64,000 nucleotides of DNA from an uncultured Acidobacteriia bacterium (GTDB lineage Bacteria; Acidobacteriota; Terriglobia; Bryobacterales; Bryobacteraceae): positions 102,744-166,743 of the forward strand of contig CAINNJ010000027.1 of NCBI GenBank assembly GCA_903851195.1, read 5' to 3'. The first letter of the stretch is position 1; the number at the start of each line of letters is the position of its first letter. Position numbers and translations under genes: made by a program. This document shows positions 23,846-32,156 of the stretch, piece after piece. The notes under the pieces were generated by a model. It searched no databases. It was not told where the DNA came from and saw only the letters and a list, made by a program, of their open reading frames with translations.

Positions 23846-24631
23846 ATGGCAGCTCCGGACATTCTATGGCAGAACGGCCGCTTCGGCCAGACTTCTCGTC
23901 GCGACAAGTGGTGGCTGGAGCCGCTGCTGGTCTTTCTCGGGCTGGGAGCTTTTCTGGCTTATGCGAACTGGGCGGCTTTTCAGGGGAAATACTACACCGC
24001 GGGGCCGTATATTTCTCCCTTCTACTCGCCCGAGATCTGGGGCGATTCTCCTCACGCCTGGTTTCATGGCCGGCCTTCCTGGTATCCTTCGTTCCTTCCC
24101 TTCTCTCCCGCTTTTCTGATTCTCTGGATTCCCGGTCTTTTTCGTCTCACCTGCTACTACTATCGCGGAGCCTATTATAAGGCGTTCTGGGCGGATCCCA
24201 TGGCGTGCGCGGTGGGCGAGCCGCGAAAGAGTTATCGGGGCGAAAAGACACTTCCTTTGGTGGCGCAGAACTTTCATCGCTATTTTCTCCGGCTTTCTTA
24301 TATCGTCTGGTTCTTCCTTCTCATCGATGCCGTGGAGAGCTTCTGGTTCGACGGTCATTTCGGTATCGGCCTCGGCAGCCTGGTGTTATCGGCAAACGTG
24401 ATCCTGATTGCGGGGTATGTGTTCGGGTGCCATGCCTTCCGCCATCTGGTGGGCGGCTCCATCGATCAGATCTCGAAGCATCCGGTCCGGCATCAGCTTT
24501 ATGACTGCGTGAGCTGTCTCAACAGCCGGCATAAGAAGTGGGCCTGGGCCAGTCTGGTCTCGGTCGGATTCTCCGATATTTATGTGCGTCTTTGTTCCAT
24601 GGGTATCTGGACCGACTGGAGAATCTTTTAA
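23846..24631 (+). CDS. sdhC: Succinate dehydrogenase membrane-anchor (cytochrome b-type) subunit
   Basis: A 261-residue integral membrane protein with about five hydrophobic helices, e.g. 'WLEPLLVFLGLGAFLAYANW', 'SPAFLILWIPGLFRLTCYYY', 'LSYIVWFFLLIDAVESFWF' and 'LGSLVLSANVILIAGYVFGC'. Conserved-looking His residues ('NFHRYFLRL', 'CHAFRHLVGG') could ligate heme. The identification rests strongly on context: it is translationally coupled to sdhA (TAATG at 24629-24633) and followed by sdhB. It represents the long single-anchor type found in some acidobacteria and actinobacteria. A very strong ribosome binding site (GGAGGGGGAG) precedes the ATG, and TATGTT at 23809-23814 is a possible -10 box. 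Confidence 0.82.
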   Translation: MAAPDILWQNGRFGQTSRRDKWWLEPLLVFLGLGAFLAYANWAAFQGKYYTAGPYISPFYSPEIWGDSPHAWFHGRPSWYPSFLPFSPAFLILWIPGLFRLTCYYYRGAYYKAFWADPMACAVGEPRKSYRGEKTLPLVAQNFHRYFLRLSYIVWFFLLIDAVESFWFDGHFGIGLGSLVLSANVILIAGYVFGCHAFRHLVGGSIDQISKHPVRHQLYDCVSCLNSRHKKWAWASLVSVGFSDIYVRLCSMGIWTDWRIF

Positions 24632-26445
24632 TGGCCGAATATCGGACGCATCCCTATGACGTTCTGGTAATCGGCGCGGGCGGCGCGGGGCTTCGGGCTG
24701 CCATTGAGGCGGCCGGTTCGGGCGTTAAGGTGGGTGTGGTTTGTAAGAGCCTGCTCGGCAAAGCTCACACCGTGATGGCGGAAGGCGGCGTGGCCGCGGC
24801 GCTGGCGAACGTGGACGACCGCGATAACTGGAAGGTCCACTTTGCCGATACGATGCGGGGCGGCCAGTATCTGAACAACTGGCGCATGGCGGAACTGCAC
24901 GCGAAGGAAGCGCCCGACCGGGTCCGCGAACTGGAAGCCTGGGGCGCCCTGTTCGACCGTACAAATGACGGCCGGATCCTGCAGCGTAACTTCGGCGGGC
25001 ATCGCTATCCGCGCCTGGCGCACGTGGGCGATCGTACGGGCCTCGAGATGATCCGCACGCTGCAGGATCACGGCATCCACGCCGGCATGGAAGTGCACAT
25101 GGAATGTACGGTCCTAAGCCTGTTGCTGGATTCCGGCCGCATTGCCGGCGCGTTCGGCTATGACCGGGAGAAGGGACACTTCATCCACTGGCCGGCGAAG
25201 GCGGTTGTTCTCGCAACCGGCGGCGTAGGTCGTGCTTTCCGGATCACCAGCAACAGCTGGGAGTATACGGGTGACGGGCATGCTCTGGCGTATCGCGCCG
25301 GAGCCGAACTGGTGGACATGGAGTTCGTCCAGTTTCATCCCACCGGCATGGTCTGGCCGATCAGCGTCCGCGGGATTCTGGTGACGGAGGGCGTTCGCGG
25401 CGAGGGCGGCGTGCTGCGCAACAGCGAAGGCAAGCGCTTCATGTTCGACGATATTCCGGACCTGTACAAAGCGCAAACGGCGGACAACGAGGCCGAGGGC
25501 TGGCGCTATACGCAGGGCGACAAGAACGCGCGGCGTCCGCCGGAACTGCTGACGCGGGACCACGTGGCGCGATGTATCAACCGGGAGGTCAAGGCGGGCC
25601 GGGGCAGTCCGCACGGCGGTGTGTTCCTCGATATCGCATGGATCAGGCAACACATTCCGGCGGCCGAAGAGCACATCAAACGCAAACTGCCCAGCATGTA
25701 TCACCAGTTCAAACAACTGGCCGAAATCGACATCACGAAAGAGCCGATGGAAGTGGGGCCGACCACGCATTACATGATGGGCGGCGTCCGGGTGGACGGC
25801 GATTCGCAGATGTCCACGGTGCCCGGATTGTTCGCCGCGGGCGAGGTGGGCGCGGGGTTGCACGGGGCGAATCGTCTGGGCGGCAATTCTCTTTCCGATC
25901 TGATCGTCTTTGGCAAGCGGGCGGGCGAGTACGCGGCGCGCTTCGCCAAAGAGAACGGCCCGGTGGCGACGGATGCGGCGCGGATCCAAAGCGTGGTGAA
26001 CGAAGCGCTGGTCCCGTTCGAGCGCGGAGGCGAAGGCGACAATCCCTATCAGATCCAGTACAAACTGCAGGATTCGATGCAGGACCTGGTGGGTATCGTC
26101 CGCGTGGAAAGTGAGATGCAGCAGGCGCTCGACATCATCGGGGAACTCAACACCCGCGCGGCGAGGGCGGGGGTGGCGGGACACCGCCAGTACAACAACG
26201 GCTGGCACACCGCGCTGGATCTGCCGAACCTGCTGCTGGTCTCCGAGGCGATTACGCGCGCGGCGCTGCTGCGGCAGGAAAGCCGCGGCGCGCAGTTCCG
26301 GGAAGACTATCCGGAGAAGAATTCGGAGTGGGCAAAGTACAACAACGTGGTTCGTCAGGGACCGAACGGTGAAATGCTGGTGGAGAAGCGGGAAATTCCG
26401 CCGATGCCGCCGGAACTGACGGCCGTGATCGGGGAGATGAAATAA
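24631..26445 (+). CDS. sdhA: Succinate dehydrogenase flavoprotein subunit
   Basis: A 604-residue cytoplasmic-face catalytic subunit. N-terminal dinucleotide motif 'VIGAGGAGLRAAIEA' (residues 13-27), the FAD-attaching His46 in 'KAHTVMAEGG', 'FVQFHPTG' and 'TEGVRGEGGVLRNSEGKRFM' in the capping region, 'RDHVARCINREV' (active-site Arg), and 'GLFAAGEVGAGLHGANRLGGNSL' near 385-410. It oxidises succinate to fumarate and passes electrons through SdhB to the quinone pool. The start overlaps the anchor gene's stop by one base; sdhB starts immediately after the stop. Confidence 0.95.
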   Translation: MAEYRTHPYDVLVIGAGGAGLRAAIEAAGSGVKVGVVCKSLLGKAHTVMAEGGVAAALANVDDRDNWKVHFADTMRGGQYLNNWRMAELHAKEAPDRVRELEAWGALFDRTNDGRILQRNFGGHRYPRLAHVGDRTGLEMIRTLQDHGIHAGMEVHMECTVLSLLLDSGRIAGAFGYDREKGHFIHWPAKAVVLATGGVGRAFRITSNSWEYTGDGHALAYRAGAELVDMEFVQFHPTGMVWPISVRGILVTEGVRGEGGVLRNSEGKRFMFDDIPDLYKAQTADNEAEGWRYTQGDKNARRPPELLTRDHVARCINREVKAGRGSPHGGVFLDIAWIRQHIPAAEEHIKRKLPSMYHQFKQLAEIDITKEPMEVGPTTHYMMGGVRVDGDSQMSTVPGLFAAGEVGAGLHGANRLGGNSLSDLIVFGKRAGEYAARFAKENGPVATDAARIQSVVNEALVPFERGGEGDNPYQIQYKLQDSMQDLVGIVRVESEMQQALDIIGELNTRAARAGVAGHRQYNNGWHTALDLPNLLLVSEAITRAALLRQESRGAQFREDYPEKNSEWAKYNNVVRQGPNGEMLVEKREIPPMPPELTAVIGEMK

Positions 26446-27213
26446 ATGTCGGGCACCGTGATGATATCGAAGCCCACTCCGCCGCGCGCCGTCTTCCGGA
26501 TCTGGCGTGGCGACGCAGGAGGCGGCACGTTTCAGGACTATCCAACGGCCATCGATCAGGGCATGGTGGTGCTCGACGCGATTCACCGGATTCAGGCCGA
26601 ACAGGCGCCGGATCTGGCCGTGCGGTGGAACTGCAAAGCGGGGAAATGCGGGTCGTGCTCGGCGGAGATTAACGGCATGCCGAAGCTGATGTGCATGACG
26701 CGGCTGAGCGAACTAAACCTGGATATGCCGGTGATTATCGAGCCGATGCACGCGTTCCCGTCAATTCGCGATCTGGTCACGGACGTGTCCTGGAACTTCG
26801 CCGTGAAGAAGCAGATTAAGAAGTTCTCGCCGCGACTACCCGACGCCGAGGATGGCACCTGGCGAATGCAGCAGGTGGACGTGGACCGGGTGCAGGAGTT
26901 CCGCAAGTGCATCGAATGTTTCCTCTGCCAGGACGTTTGTCACGTGCTGCGGGAACACCACAAACACGAGGAATTTATCGGCCCGCGATTCCTCGTTTAC
27001 ACCGCAGCGCTGGAGATGCATCCGCTGGATACGGCGGATCGCGTGCCGGATCTGAAGAATAAGAACGGAATCGGCTACTGCAACATTACGACGTGTTGCC
27101 GGCAGGTGTGCCCGGAAGGGATCACCATCACCGAGAACGCCATTATTCCTTTGAAGGAACGGGTGGTGGATAACTTCTTCGATCCGCTGAAGAAACTGTT
27201 TCATATTCTGTAA
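26446..27213 (+). CDS. sdhB: Succinate dehydrogenase iron-sulfur subunit
   Basis: A 255-residue subunit. The N-terminal [2Fe-2S] site is C63, C68, C71 and C83 ('NCKAGKCGSC'). The C-terminal [4Fe-4S]/[3Fe-4S] sites are in 'CIECFLCQDVC' (about residues 156-166) and 'CNITTCCRQVCPEG' (about 209-222). It starts directly after the sdhA stop with no gap. This completes the anchor-A-B order of complex II. Confidence 0.95.
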   Translation: MSGTVMISKPTPPRAVFRIWRGDAGGGTFQDYPTAIDQGMVVLDAIHRIQAEQAPDLAVRWNCKAGKCGSCSAEINGMPKLMCMTRLSELNLDMPVIIEPMHAFPSIRDLVTDVSWNFAVKKQIKKFSPRLPDAEDGTWRMQQVDVDRVQEFRKCIECFLCQDVCHVLREHHKHEEFIGPRFLVYTAALEMHPLDTADRVPDLKNKNGIGYCNITTCCRQVCPEGITITENAIIPLKERVVDNFFDPLKKLFHIL

Positions 27214-27227
27214 GTCTGGGAGGTCCC

Positions 27228-27728
27228 ATGTTTGCCCTCAAAGTTCTGTCGCATGAAAGCGTGCCCGGCGCGCTGGCGAAGGTAGAGCGATATCGGTTGT
27301 TGAACGAGCCGGCGCAGGCGGAGAGTATCTGCCGCGACATACTCGCCATTCAGCCCGGAAACCAGGAAGCGCTGATCGGATTCGTGCTCTCCCTCAGCGA
27401 TCAGATTCCGCAGGATAAGAAGGCTTTTCAGAATGCTCTCGCGGCCGCGGCGCAACTGAGTTCGGCCTATGACCGCGCTTATTACACGGGCCTGGTCTGG
27501 GAGCGCCGCGCGAGGGCGCTGCACCAGGAGGGGTCGCGGGGCTCACAATATTCGGTTTACGAATGGATTGTGAAAGCTCTCCAGTGCTTCGGCGAAGCGG
27601 AAGCCAGCCGGCCGCCCGGAAACGACGAATCGGTGCTGCGCTGGAACACCTGCGTTCGGTTTCTCGCGCAGCACCCCGGTCTGACACCGCGAGCCGAGGA
27701 ACTGCGCGAGGCCATCGTCTCCGAGTAG
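27228..27728 (+). CDS. Small TPR-like protein downstream of succinate dehydrogenase
   Basis: A 166-residue soluble, mostly helical protein with a good ribosome binding site (GGGAGG) 4 bases before the ATG. The segment 'RYRLLNEPAQAESICRDILAIQPGNQEALIGFVLSLSDQ' (about residues 21-59) fits tetratricopeptide helices. The rest has 'YDRAYYTGLVWERRARAL' and 'EWIVKALQCFGEAE'. No catalytic motif is visible. Located 14 bases after sdhB, so it is likely co-transcribed and might act in complex II assembly or regulation (inference from position only). Confidence 0.7.
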   Translation: MFALKVLSHESVPGALAKVERYRLLNEPAQAESICRDILAIQPGNQEALIGFVLSLSDQIPQDKKAFQNALAAAAQLSSAYDRAYYTGLVWERRARALHQEGSRGSQYSVYEWIVKALQCFGEAEASRPPGNDESVLRWNTCVRFLAQHPGLTPRAEELREAIVSE

Positions 27729-27739
27729 GCCCGGCCCGC

Positions 27740-29101
27740 TTACAGCGTTTTGCCGTTGACTGTGACGCCGGACATTTTGACGGACTCGACGTTCTCAATC
27801 AAATTGTCTTTCGCGGCATTCTCAAACGTGCACTTCGAAACGGTAAGGCCGCGTATGGGCGCCGACTTATAGCCGCGCAGATAGAGACCGTACTTGCTTT
27901 TCGTGGAAGTCACGTCCGAGACGACTACATTATTCACCACCGGTTTGAACGGCCCGCCCTCGCCCTCTTCGTAGAAGAAGTCGACCTCGATTACGGCCTC
28001 GGCCACCTGCCCGACCGTGACATTGCGGAAATAGATATTCTCAATCGCGCCGCCGCGGTGGGAGTTGGTTTTGATACGGAGCGCACGCTGCAGGCTCGGG
28101 CTGCTCATCCGGCAGTTTTCCACGAACACGTTACGGATGCCGCCGGAGACTTCGCTGCCGATCGAAACGCCGCCATGGCCATCCTTCATATCGCAGTTGC
28201 GAATGATGAGATTGCTGCAGGGAACGTTGACGCGGCGCCCGTCGGCATTGCGTCCGGATTTAATCGCGATGCAGTCGTCGCCCGTGTTAAAGGTGCAGTT
28301 TTCGATCAGGACGTCGGTGCAGGATTCGGGATCGCAGCCATCGTTATTGGGGCCGTGCGTATCGATGCTCACGCCGCGGACCGTGACATTGGTGCAGAGC
28401 ACGGGATTCAGTTCCCACATGGGGGAGTTCTTCACCGTGAAGCCTTCCAGCAGCACGTTCGTGCACCGGTAGGGCTGAATGAAGTTGGGTCGCAGATAGT
28501 GTCCGGCGCCGTACACGCGCTCGGCAACCGGCACGTTCCGGTCGGCCGATGCGACCAGGGCATTGCGGTCCTCATTCTGATTCGGGCCGGTGCGGCGGGC
28601 TCCGCCCTTCCAGTTCCACCAGTGGGCTTCGTCGGAGCCGCCATCGAGCGTGCCGGCGCCGGTGACGGCGATGTTGGTCTTCCCGAAGGCGTAGATGAGG
28701 GGCGTGTAATTCATGCACTCGGTGCCTTCCCAGCGGGTATAGACCACGGGCAGATAATGCGCGGGATCCGGACTGAAGCGCAGCGTGGCGCCGCCCGAAA
28801 CGTGCAGGTTGACGTTGCTCTCCAGGTGAATGGCCCCGGTCAGGAAGGTGCCGGCGGGAACGACGACTCGCCCACCACCAGCCGCGGCGCAGGCCGCGAT
28901 GGCTTTCCGGATACTTTCGGTGCAATCGTCGGCCCCGCCGGCCTTCGCGCCGTAGCGGGTGATGTCGAAATCCTTTTTCGGGAAGGACGGCGCCTGGATG
29001 CGGCGCAGAATCGCGGTCTGTTCGGAATCAGACGTGTCCGCGGCGCGCAGTGGAGTGGCGGCGAGGGCCACGGTTTGGGTGAGGAAGGTTCGGCGATTCA
29101 T
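27740..29101 (-). CDS. Secreted glycoside hydrolase family 28 (polygalacturonase-like)
   Basis: A 453-residue right-handed beta-helix enzyme. The start at ATG 29101 gives a Tat/Sec-like leader 'MNRRTFLTQTVALAATPLRA'. The GH28 catalytic blocks are all present in order: 'HGPNNDGCDPESC' (general acid and first Asp), 'NTGDDCIAIKSGR' (paired Asp), 'DGHGGVSIGSE' (His) and 'RALRIKTN' (the RIK substrate-binding element). It hydrolyses alpha-1,4-linked galacturonan or rhamnogalacturonan-type pectins outside the cytoplasm. It stands alone; the divergent neighbour is a hypothetical secreted protein. Confidence 0.92.
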   Translation of the reverse strand: MNRRTFLTQTVALAATPLRAADTSDSEQTAILRRIQAPSFPKKDFDITRYGAKAGGADDCTESIRKAIAACAAAGGGRVVVPAGTFLTGAIHLESNVNLHVSGGATLRFSPDPAHYLPVVYTRWEGTECMNYTPLIYAFGKTNIAVTGAGTLDGGSDEAHWWNWKGGARRTGPNQNEDRNALVASADRNVPVAERVYGAGHYLRPNFIQPYRCTNVLLEGFTVKNSPMWELNPVLCTNVTVRGVSIDTHGPNNDGCDPESCTDVLIENCTFNTGDDCIAIKSGRNADGRRVNVPCSNLIIRNCDMKDGHGGVSIGSEVSGGIRNVFVENCRMSSPSLQRALRIKTNSHRGGAIENIYFRNVTVGQVAEAVIEVDFFYEEGEGGPFKPVVNNVVVSDVTSTKSKYGLYLRGYKSAPIRGLTVSKCTFENAAKDNLIENVESVKMSGVTVNGKTL

Positions 29102-29187
29102 GCGACATAAGGTTGTATACCATTTGCGGACCGGAATCACGCTTCAGTGTCGCTGAACTCACCGTTCAGGCTTCCGGGGGCGAGACA

Positions 29188-29949
29188 ATGCCATGTCCGG
29201 ATTTCGATACTGAAATCGTGCGTCGGCCACCCGTCCTGGTGCGGCTCGCGGTGGTGGCTTCCTGCGCCGTGACGTCCGCCTTTTCTCAGCAAGACCTTGT
29301 CGAAACCAGACGTTCCGGAAGCGATGAAGGGAACTTTCAGTGGGGCGCGGCGCTGCGGCAGTCGCTGGGCTTCATGGCGCTGGAACACGGGTTTCGTGTC
29401 GCCACCGAATCGGACACGAGGGCGGGGCTGAAAGGCCCTTTCGTGCGGGATTACTTCCGGTCCATTACGGCGCTGCACGGGTGGGGTGACGGCGATCCCT
29501 TCCTGATTAACTACGTCGGGCATCCGTTTCAGGGCGCGGTTTCGGGGTTTATCCAGGTTCAGAACGATCCGCGCTTCCGGGCGGAGGAGTTCGGAGCGTC
29601 AACCCGATACTGGCAGAGCCGCCTGCGCGCGCTGGGGTGGGCAGCGGCTTACAGCACGGAGTTCGAACTGGGGCCGATCAGCGAGGCTTCGATCGGGAAT
29701 GTATCGCTGACTCCGGGGCACGCAGGCGTGGTGGATCTGGTGGTGACTCCGGTCGGCGGGTTCGCGGTGATGCTGGCCGAGGATGCGCTGGACCGTTACG
29801 TGATCCGGCGGTTCGAGCGGTGGACGCCACATCCGCTCCCGCGCCTTCTGATGCGGGGCTTTCTGAATCCGAACCGGTCGCTCGCCAATATGCTGAGCGG
29901 GAAGGTTCCGTGGAAGCGCGATACGCGGCCGGATGTGACGGTGCCCTAA
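29188..29949 (+). CDS. Hypothetical exported protein (DUF3943-like pattern)
   Basis: A 253-residue protein. The ATG at 29188 is chosen because GGGGGCGAG precedes it and a signal peptide ('VLVRLAVVASCAVTSAFSQQ') begins near residue 16; an in-frame ATG at 29113 would add 25 residues. The central 'ALHGWGDGDPFLINYVGHPFQGAVSGFI' recalls the 'NxxxHP.QG' block of DUF3943-type outer-membrane-associated proteins. The C-terminus is basic ('KVPWKRDTRP'). No catalytic motif is recognised. The stop overlaps the convergent ThuA gene by four bases. Confidence 0.6.
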   Translation: MPCPDFDTEIVRRPPVLVRLAVVASCAVTSAFSQQDLVETRRSGSDEGNFQWGAALRQSLGFMALEHGFRVATESDTRAGLKGPFVRDYFRSITALHGWGDGDPFLINYVGHPFQGAVSGFIQVQNDPRFRAEEFGASTRYWQSRLRALGWAAAYSTEFELGPISEASIGNVSLTPGHAGVVDLVVTPVGGFAVMLAEDALDRYVIRRFERWTPHPLPRLLMRGFLNPNRSLANMLSGKVPWKRDTRPDVTVP

Positions 29950-30788
29950 ATCTGGCGGAGCAGCCAGCGTGCCGCGTTTTTCTGCAGCTTTTCGTATTCC
30001 GGATTCCAGAGATCCACGAGCAGGTGGCCAGGGGCCAGGTAGCAGACCCGTCCTTTGCCGTAATCGTAAGCCCAGCCGGCGGCCGACGAGGTGCCGAGGT
30101 CTCTGAACGCCTGGCCATCCTCGTTCACGCTCTGCAGCAGAAGGTGCTTCGGATCCTTCTGATACGTCATGAAGTGCTGTTCGTCGGTGACCACAAAGTC
30201 TTTGACGCCCCGCGTGATGGGGTGGTCGGGATTCACGACTTTCACTTTGAACGGGCGAATGGGCGGGTGCTGCTGCGTGACGGCGCCGAGAACGTCGCGA
30301 AAATCTTCGTTATGCGGGCTGATATAGGTGACGTTGTGATAGAACAGCGCGCCGCCGCCGTTCGAAACAAAGTCTTTCACCGCTTTGCCTTGGGCGGGCG
30401 TGATCCAGTAGTTCGGCTGGCCACCCCATTTGGGAAGAGGCGGATCACTGACGATCTTCGGGGACGTGAGATGGGCGAAGGCGGCGTTGCTGCTCTCGTC
30501 CGGGTAGCCATCGGGCCACGTCATTCCGTCGCGGAAGACGATGAGGAGTTTGTAATTCCTGAGCGTTTCCGCGGTCAGCAGGCTGACTTCGTCGCGGAAG
30601 TCGATGGAAAGGCCGAGTTCTTTGCCGAGGGTTTTGCCCAGACCCACGCGGATGTAGTCGCTGTTGTGATAGCGGTCGCCGATCAGAGCGAAGGCGGTGG
30701 ATTTCGAGGCTGTCTTGTCGGCGGCGAAGGCGAGCGGGGCTGACAACGCGAGGCTGCGGAGAGCGGTTCGCCGGGTGATGAGGGGCAT
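29946..30788 (-). CDS. ThuA-like domain protein, exported (copy 1)
   Basis: A 280-residue protein with a Tat-like leader 'MPLITRRTALRSLALSAPLAFA' and a strong ribosome binding site (AAAGGAGG). The ThuA/trehalose-utilisation fold of the class-I glutamine amidotransferase superfamily is seen in 'FALIGDRYHNSDYIRVGL', 'LLIVFRDG', 'VSNGGGALFYHN', 'HPITRGVKDFVVTDEQH' and 'WAYDYGKGRVCYLAPGH'. ThuA-type proteins are linked to disaccharide (3-keto-sugar) use, but the reaction is not firmly known. A close paralogue lies at 50435-51283. Confidence 0.85.
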   Translation of the reverse strand: MPLITRRTALRSLALSAPLAFAADKTASKSTAFALIGDRYHNSDYIRVGLGKTLGKELGLSIDFRDEVSLLTAETLRNYKLLIVFRDGMTWPDGYPDESSNAAFAHLTSPKIVSDPPLPKWGGQPNYWITPAQGKAVKDFVSNGGGALFYHNVTYISPHNEDFRDVLGAVTQQHPPIRPFKVKVVNPDHPITRGVKDFVVTDEQHFMTYQKDPKHLLLQSVNEDGQAFRDLGTSSAAGWAYDYGKGRVCYLAPGHLLVDLWNPEYEKLQKNAARWLLRQI

Positions 30789-30853
30789 CGTGTCCTCCTT
30801 TGTGCGAGACCGATGATATCAGTTTCCGGGCCGGTACAATCGGGAGTATCCGC

Positions 30854-32098
30854 GTGTCGAACAAGCTTACCGGAATATTGGCGCCCGCAATCTATTTGCT
30901 GCGCTGGACGGCTCTCAGTGTCGCCGTCGGAGCGCTGGCGGGCAGCGCTTCGGCCCTGCTGCTGGCGTCGCTGGAGTGGGCCACGGCGGTGCGGGAAGCG
31001 CATGTCTGGCTGATCGCGCTGCTTCCGCTGGCGGGGCTGGCGACCGGGCTGATGTACCAGCATACGGGTCAGTCCGTGGAAGCCGGCAACAATCTTCTCC
31101 TCGAAGAGATTCACGATCCTAAAGCGGTGATTCCGGTCCGCATGACACCGCTGGTGCTGCTGGGAACGGTGATCAGCCACCTGTTCGGCGGTTCGGCCGG
31201 GCGGGAAGGCACGGCGCTGCAGACCGGCGCGTCGCTGGCGGATCAGTTGACGCGGCCGGTGGGGCTGGAGGCGCACGACCGGCGCGTTCTGCTGATGGCG
31301 GGAATCAGCGCGGGGTTCGGGTCCGTGTTCGGGACGCCTCTTGCCGGGGCGGTGTTCGGGCTGGAAGTGCTGGCTATTGGCAGAATGCGGTACGACGCGC
31401 TGATTCCCTGCATGCTCTCTGCGGCGCTGGCGGACCGGGTAACCATGCTGTGGGGAATCCACCACACCATTTACCGCATTCCGTTCGTGCCCGCGCCCTC
31501 CGTGGCTGGCTTCGCCTGCGCGGTGGCCGCGGGCGTGGCGTTTGGACTGACGGGCAGGTTCTTCGCGGCGGGCACGCACGCGATCGCGAAGGCGGCGAAG
31601 CGGTGGATCCGGTACGCGCCGCTGCGTCCGGTAGTGGGCGGGGCGCTGGTGGCGGGGGCGGTTTTCGCCATCGGGACAACGCGGTACATCGGGCTGGGCA
31701 TTCCGACCATTGTGGAAGCGTTCGCGCATCCTCTGCGGCCGTGGGATTTCGCGGCGAAATTCGTGTTCACGGCGGTGACGTTGGGGTTCGGCTTCAAAGG
31801 CGGGGAAGTGACGCCACTATTCTTCATTGGCGCAACGCTGGGAAATGCGTTGGGGTACGTATTGCCCTTGCCAGTGCCGCTGCTGGCGGGCATGGGGTTC
31901 GCGGGCGTTTTCGCGGGCGCGGCGAATACGCCGGTGGCGTCCACACTGTTGGCGATGGAGTTGTTCGGGAGCGAGGCCGGTATTTACGCGGGGATCGCCT
32001 GCGTGGTGAGTTATCTGTTTTCGGGGCATGCGGGAATTTACCGGGCGCAGCGTGTCGGGCTGACTAAGTACGCTCCGCATGTGGAACCTGTCCGGTAA
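30854..32098 (+). CDS. CLC-family antiporter, probable fluoride type (CLC-F / EriC-F)
   Basis: A 414-residue polytopic membrane protein of the CLC family. The start is the GTG at 30854, preceded at 8 bases by GGGAG. In place of the chloride motif GSGIP it has 'EAGNNLLLEE' (GNN at residues 78-80). The helix-F motif is 'GSAGREGT' with gating Glu118. The later motif is 'GFKGGEVTPLFFIGATLGNALG'. This combination is characteristic of the fluoride/proton antiporter clade, so fluoride export is more likely than chloride transport. No fluoride riboswitch is visible in the short leader. It is divergent from the ThuA gene. Confidence 0.8.
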   Translation: MSNKLTGILAPAIYLLRWTALSVAVGALAGSASALLLASLEWATAVREAHVWLIALLPLAGLATGLMYQHTGQSVEAGNNLLLEEIHDPKAVIPVRMTPLVLLGTVISHLFGGSAGREGTALQTGASLADQLTRPVGLEAHDRRVLLMAGISAGFGSVFGTPLAGAVFGLEVLAIGRMRYDALIPCMLSAALADRVTMLWGIHHTIYRIPFVPAPSVAGFACAVAAGVAFGLTGRFFAAGTHAIAKAAKRWIRYAPLRPVVGGALVAGAVFAIGTTRYIGLGIPTIVEAFAHPLRPWDFAAKFVFTAVTLGFGFKGGEVTPLFFIGATLGNALGYVLPLPVPLLAGMGFAGVFAGAANTPVASTLLAMELFGSEAGIYAGIACVVSYLFSGHAGIYRAQRVGLTKYAPHVEPVR

Positions 32099-32146
32099 AC
32101 GGTTACTTTACGGCGGGCGCGTTCGTCTGCACATATACCGATCCTG

Positions 32147-32152
32147 TATTAT
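32147..32152 (+). promoter_or_regulatory. -10 box adjacent to the start of the DUF1592-type gene
   Basis: TATTAT (TAnnnT), preceded by TG, ends 4 bases before the ATG at 32157. No Shine-Dalgarno sequence is present before 32157 or the second ATG at 32169. This suggests a leaderless or very short-leader transcript. No clear -35 box. Confidence 0.4.
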
Positions 32153-32156
32153 TCAG

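Noticed and set aside
30789-30853. Possible fluoride riboswitch before the CLC-F-like gene
   Set aside because: The leader is only about 65 bases and I could not find the conserved GGCGATG...CTGATG...CCTCTAC pattern. A covariance search would be decisive.
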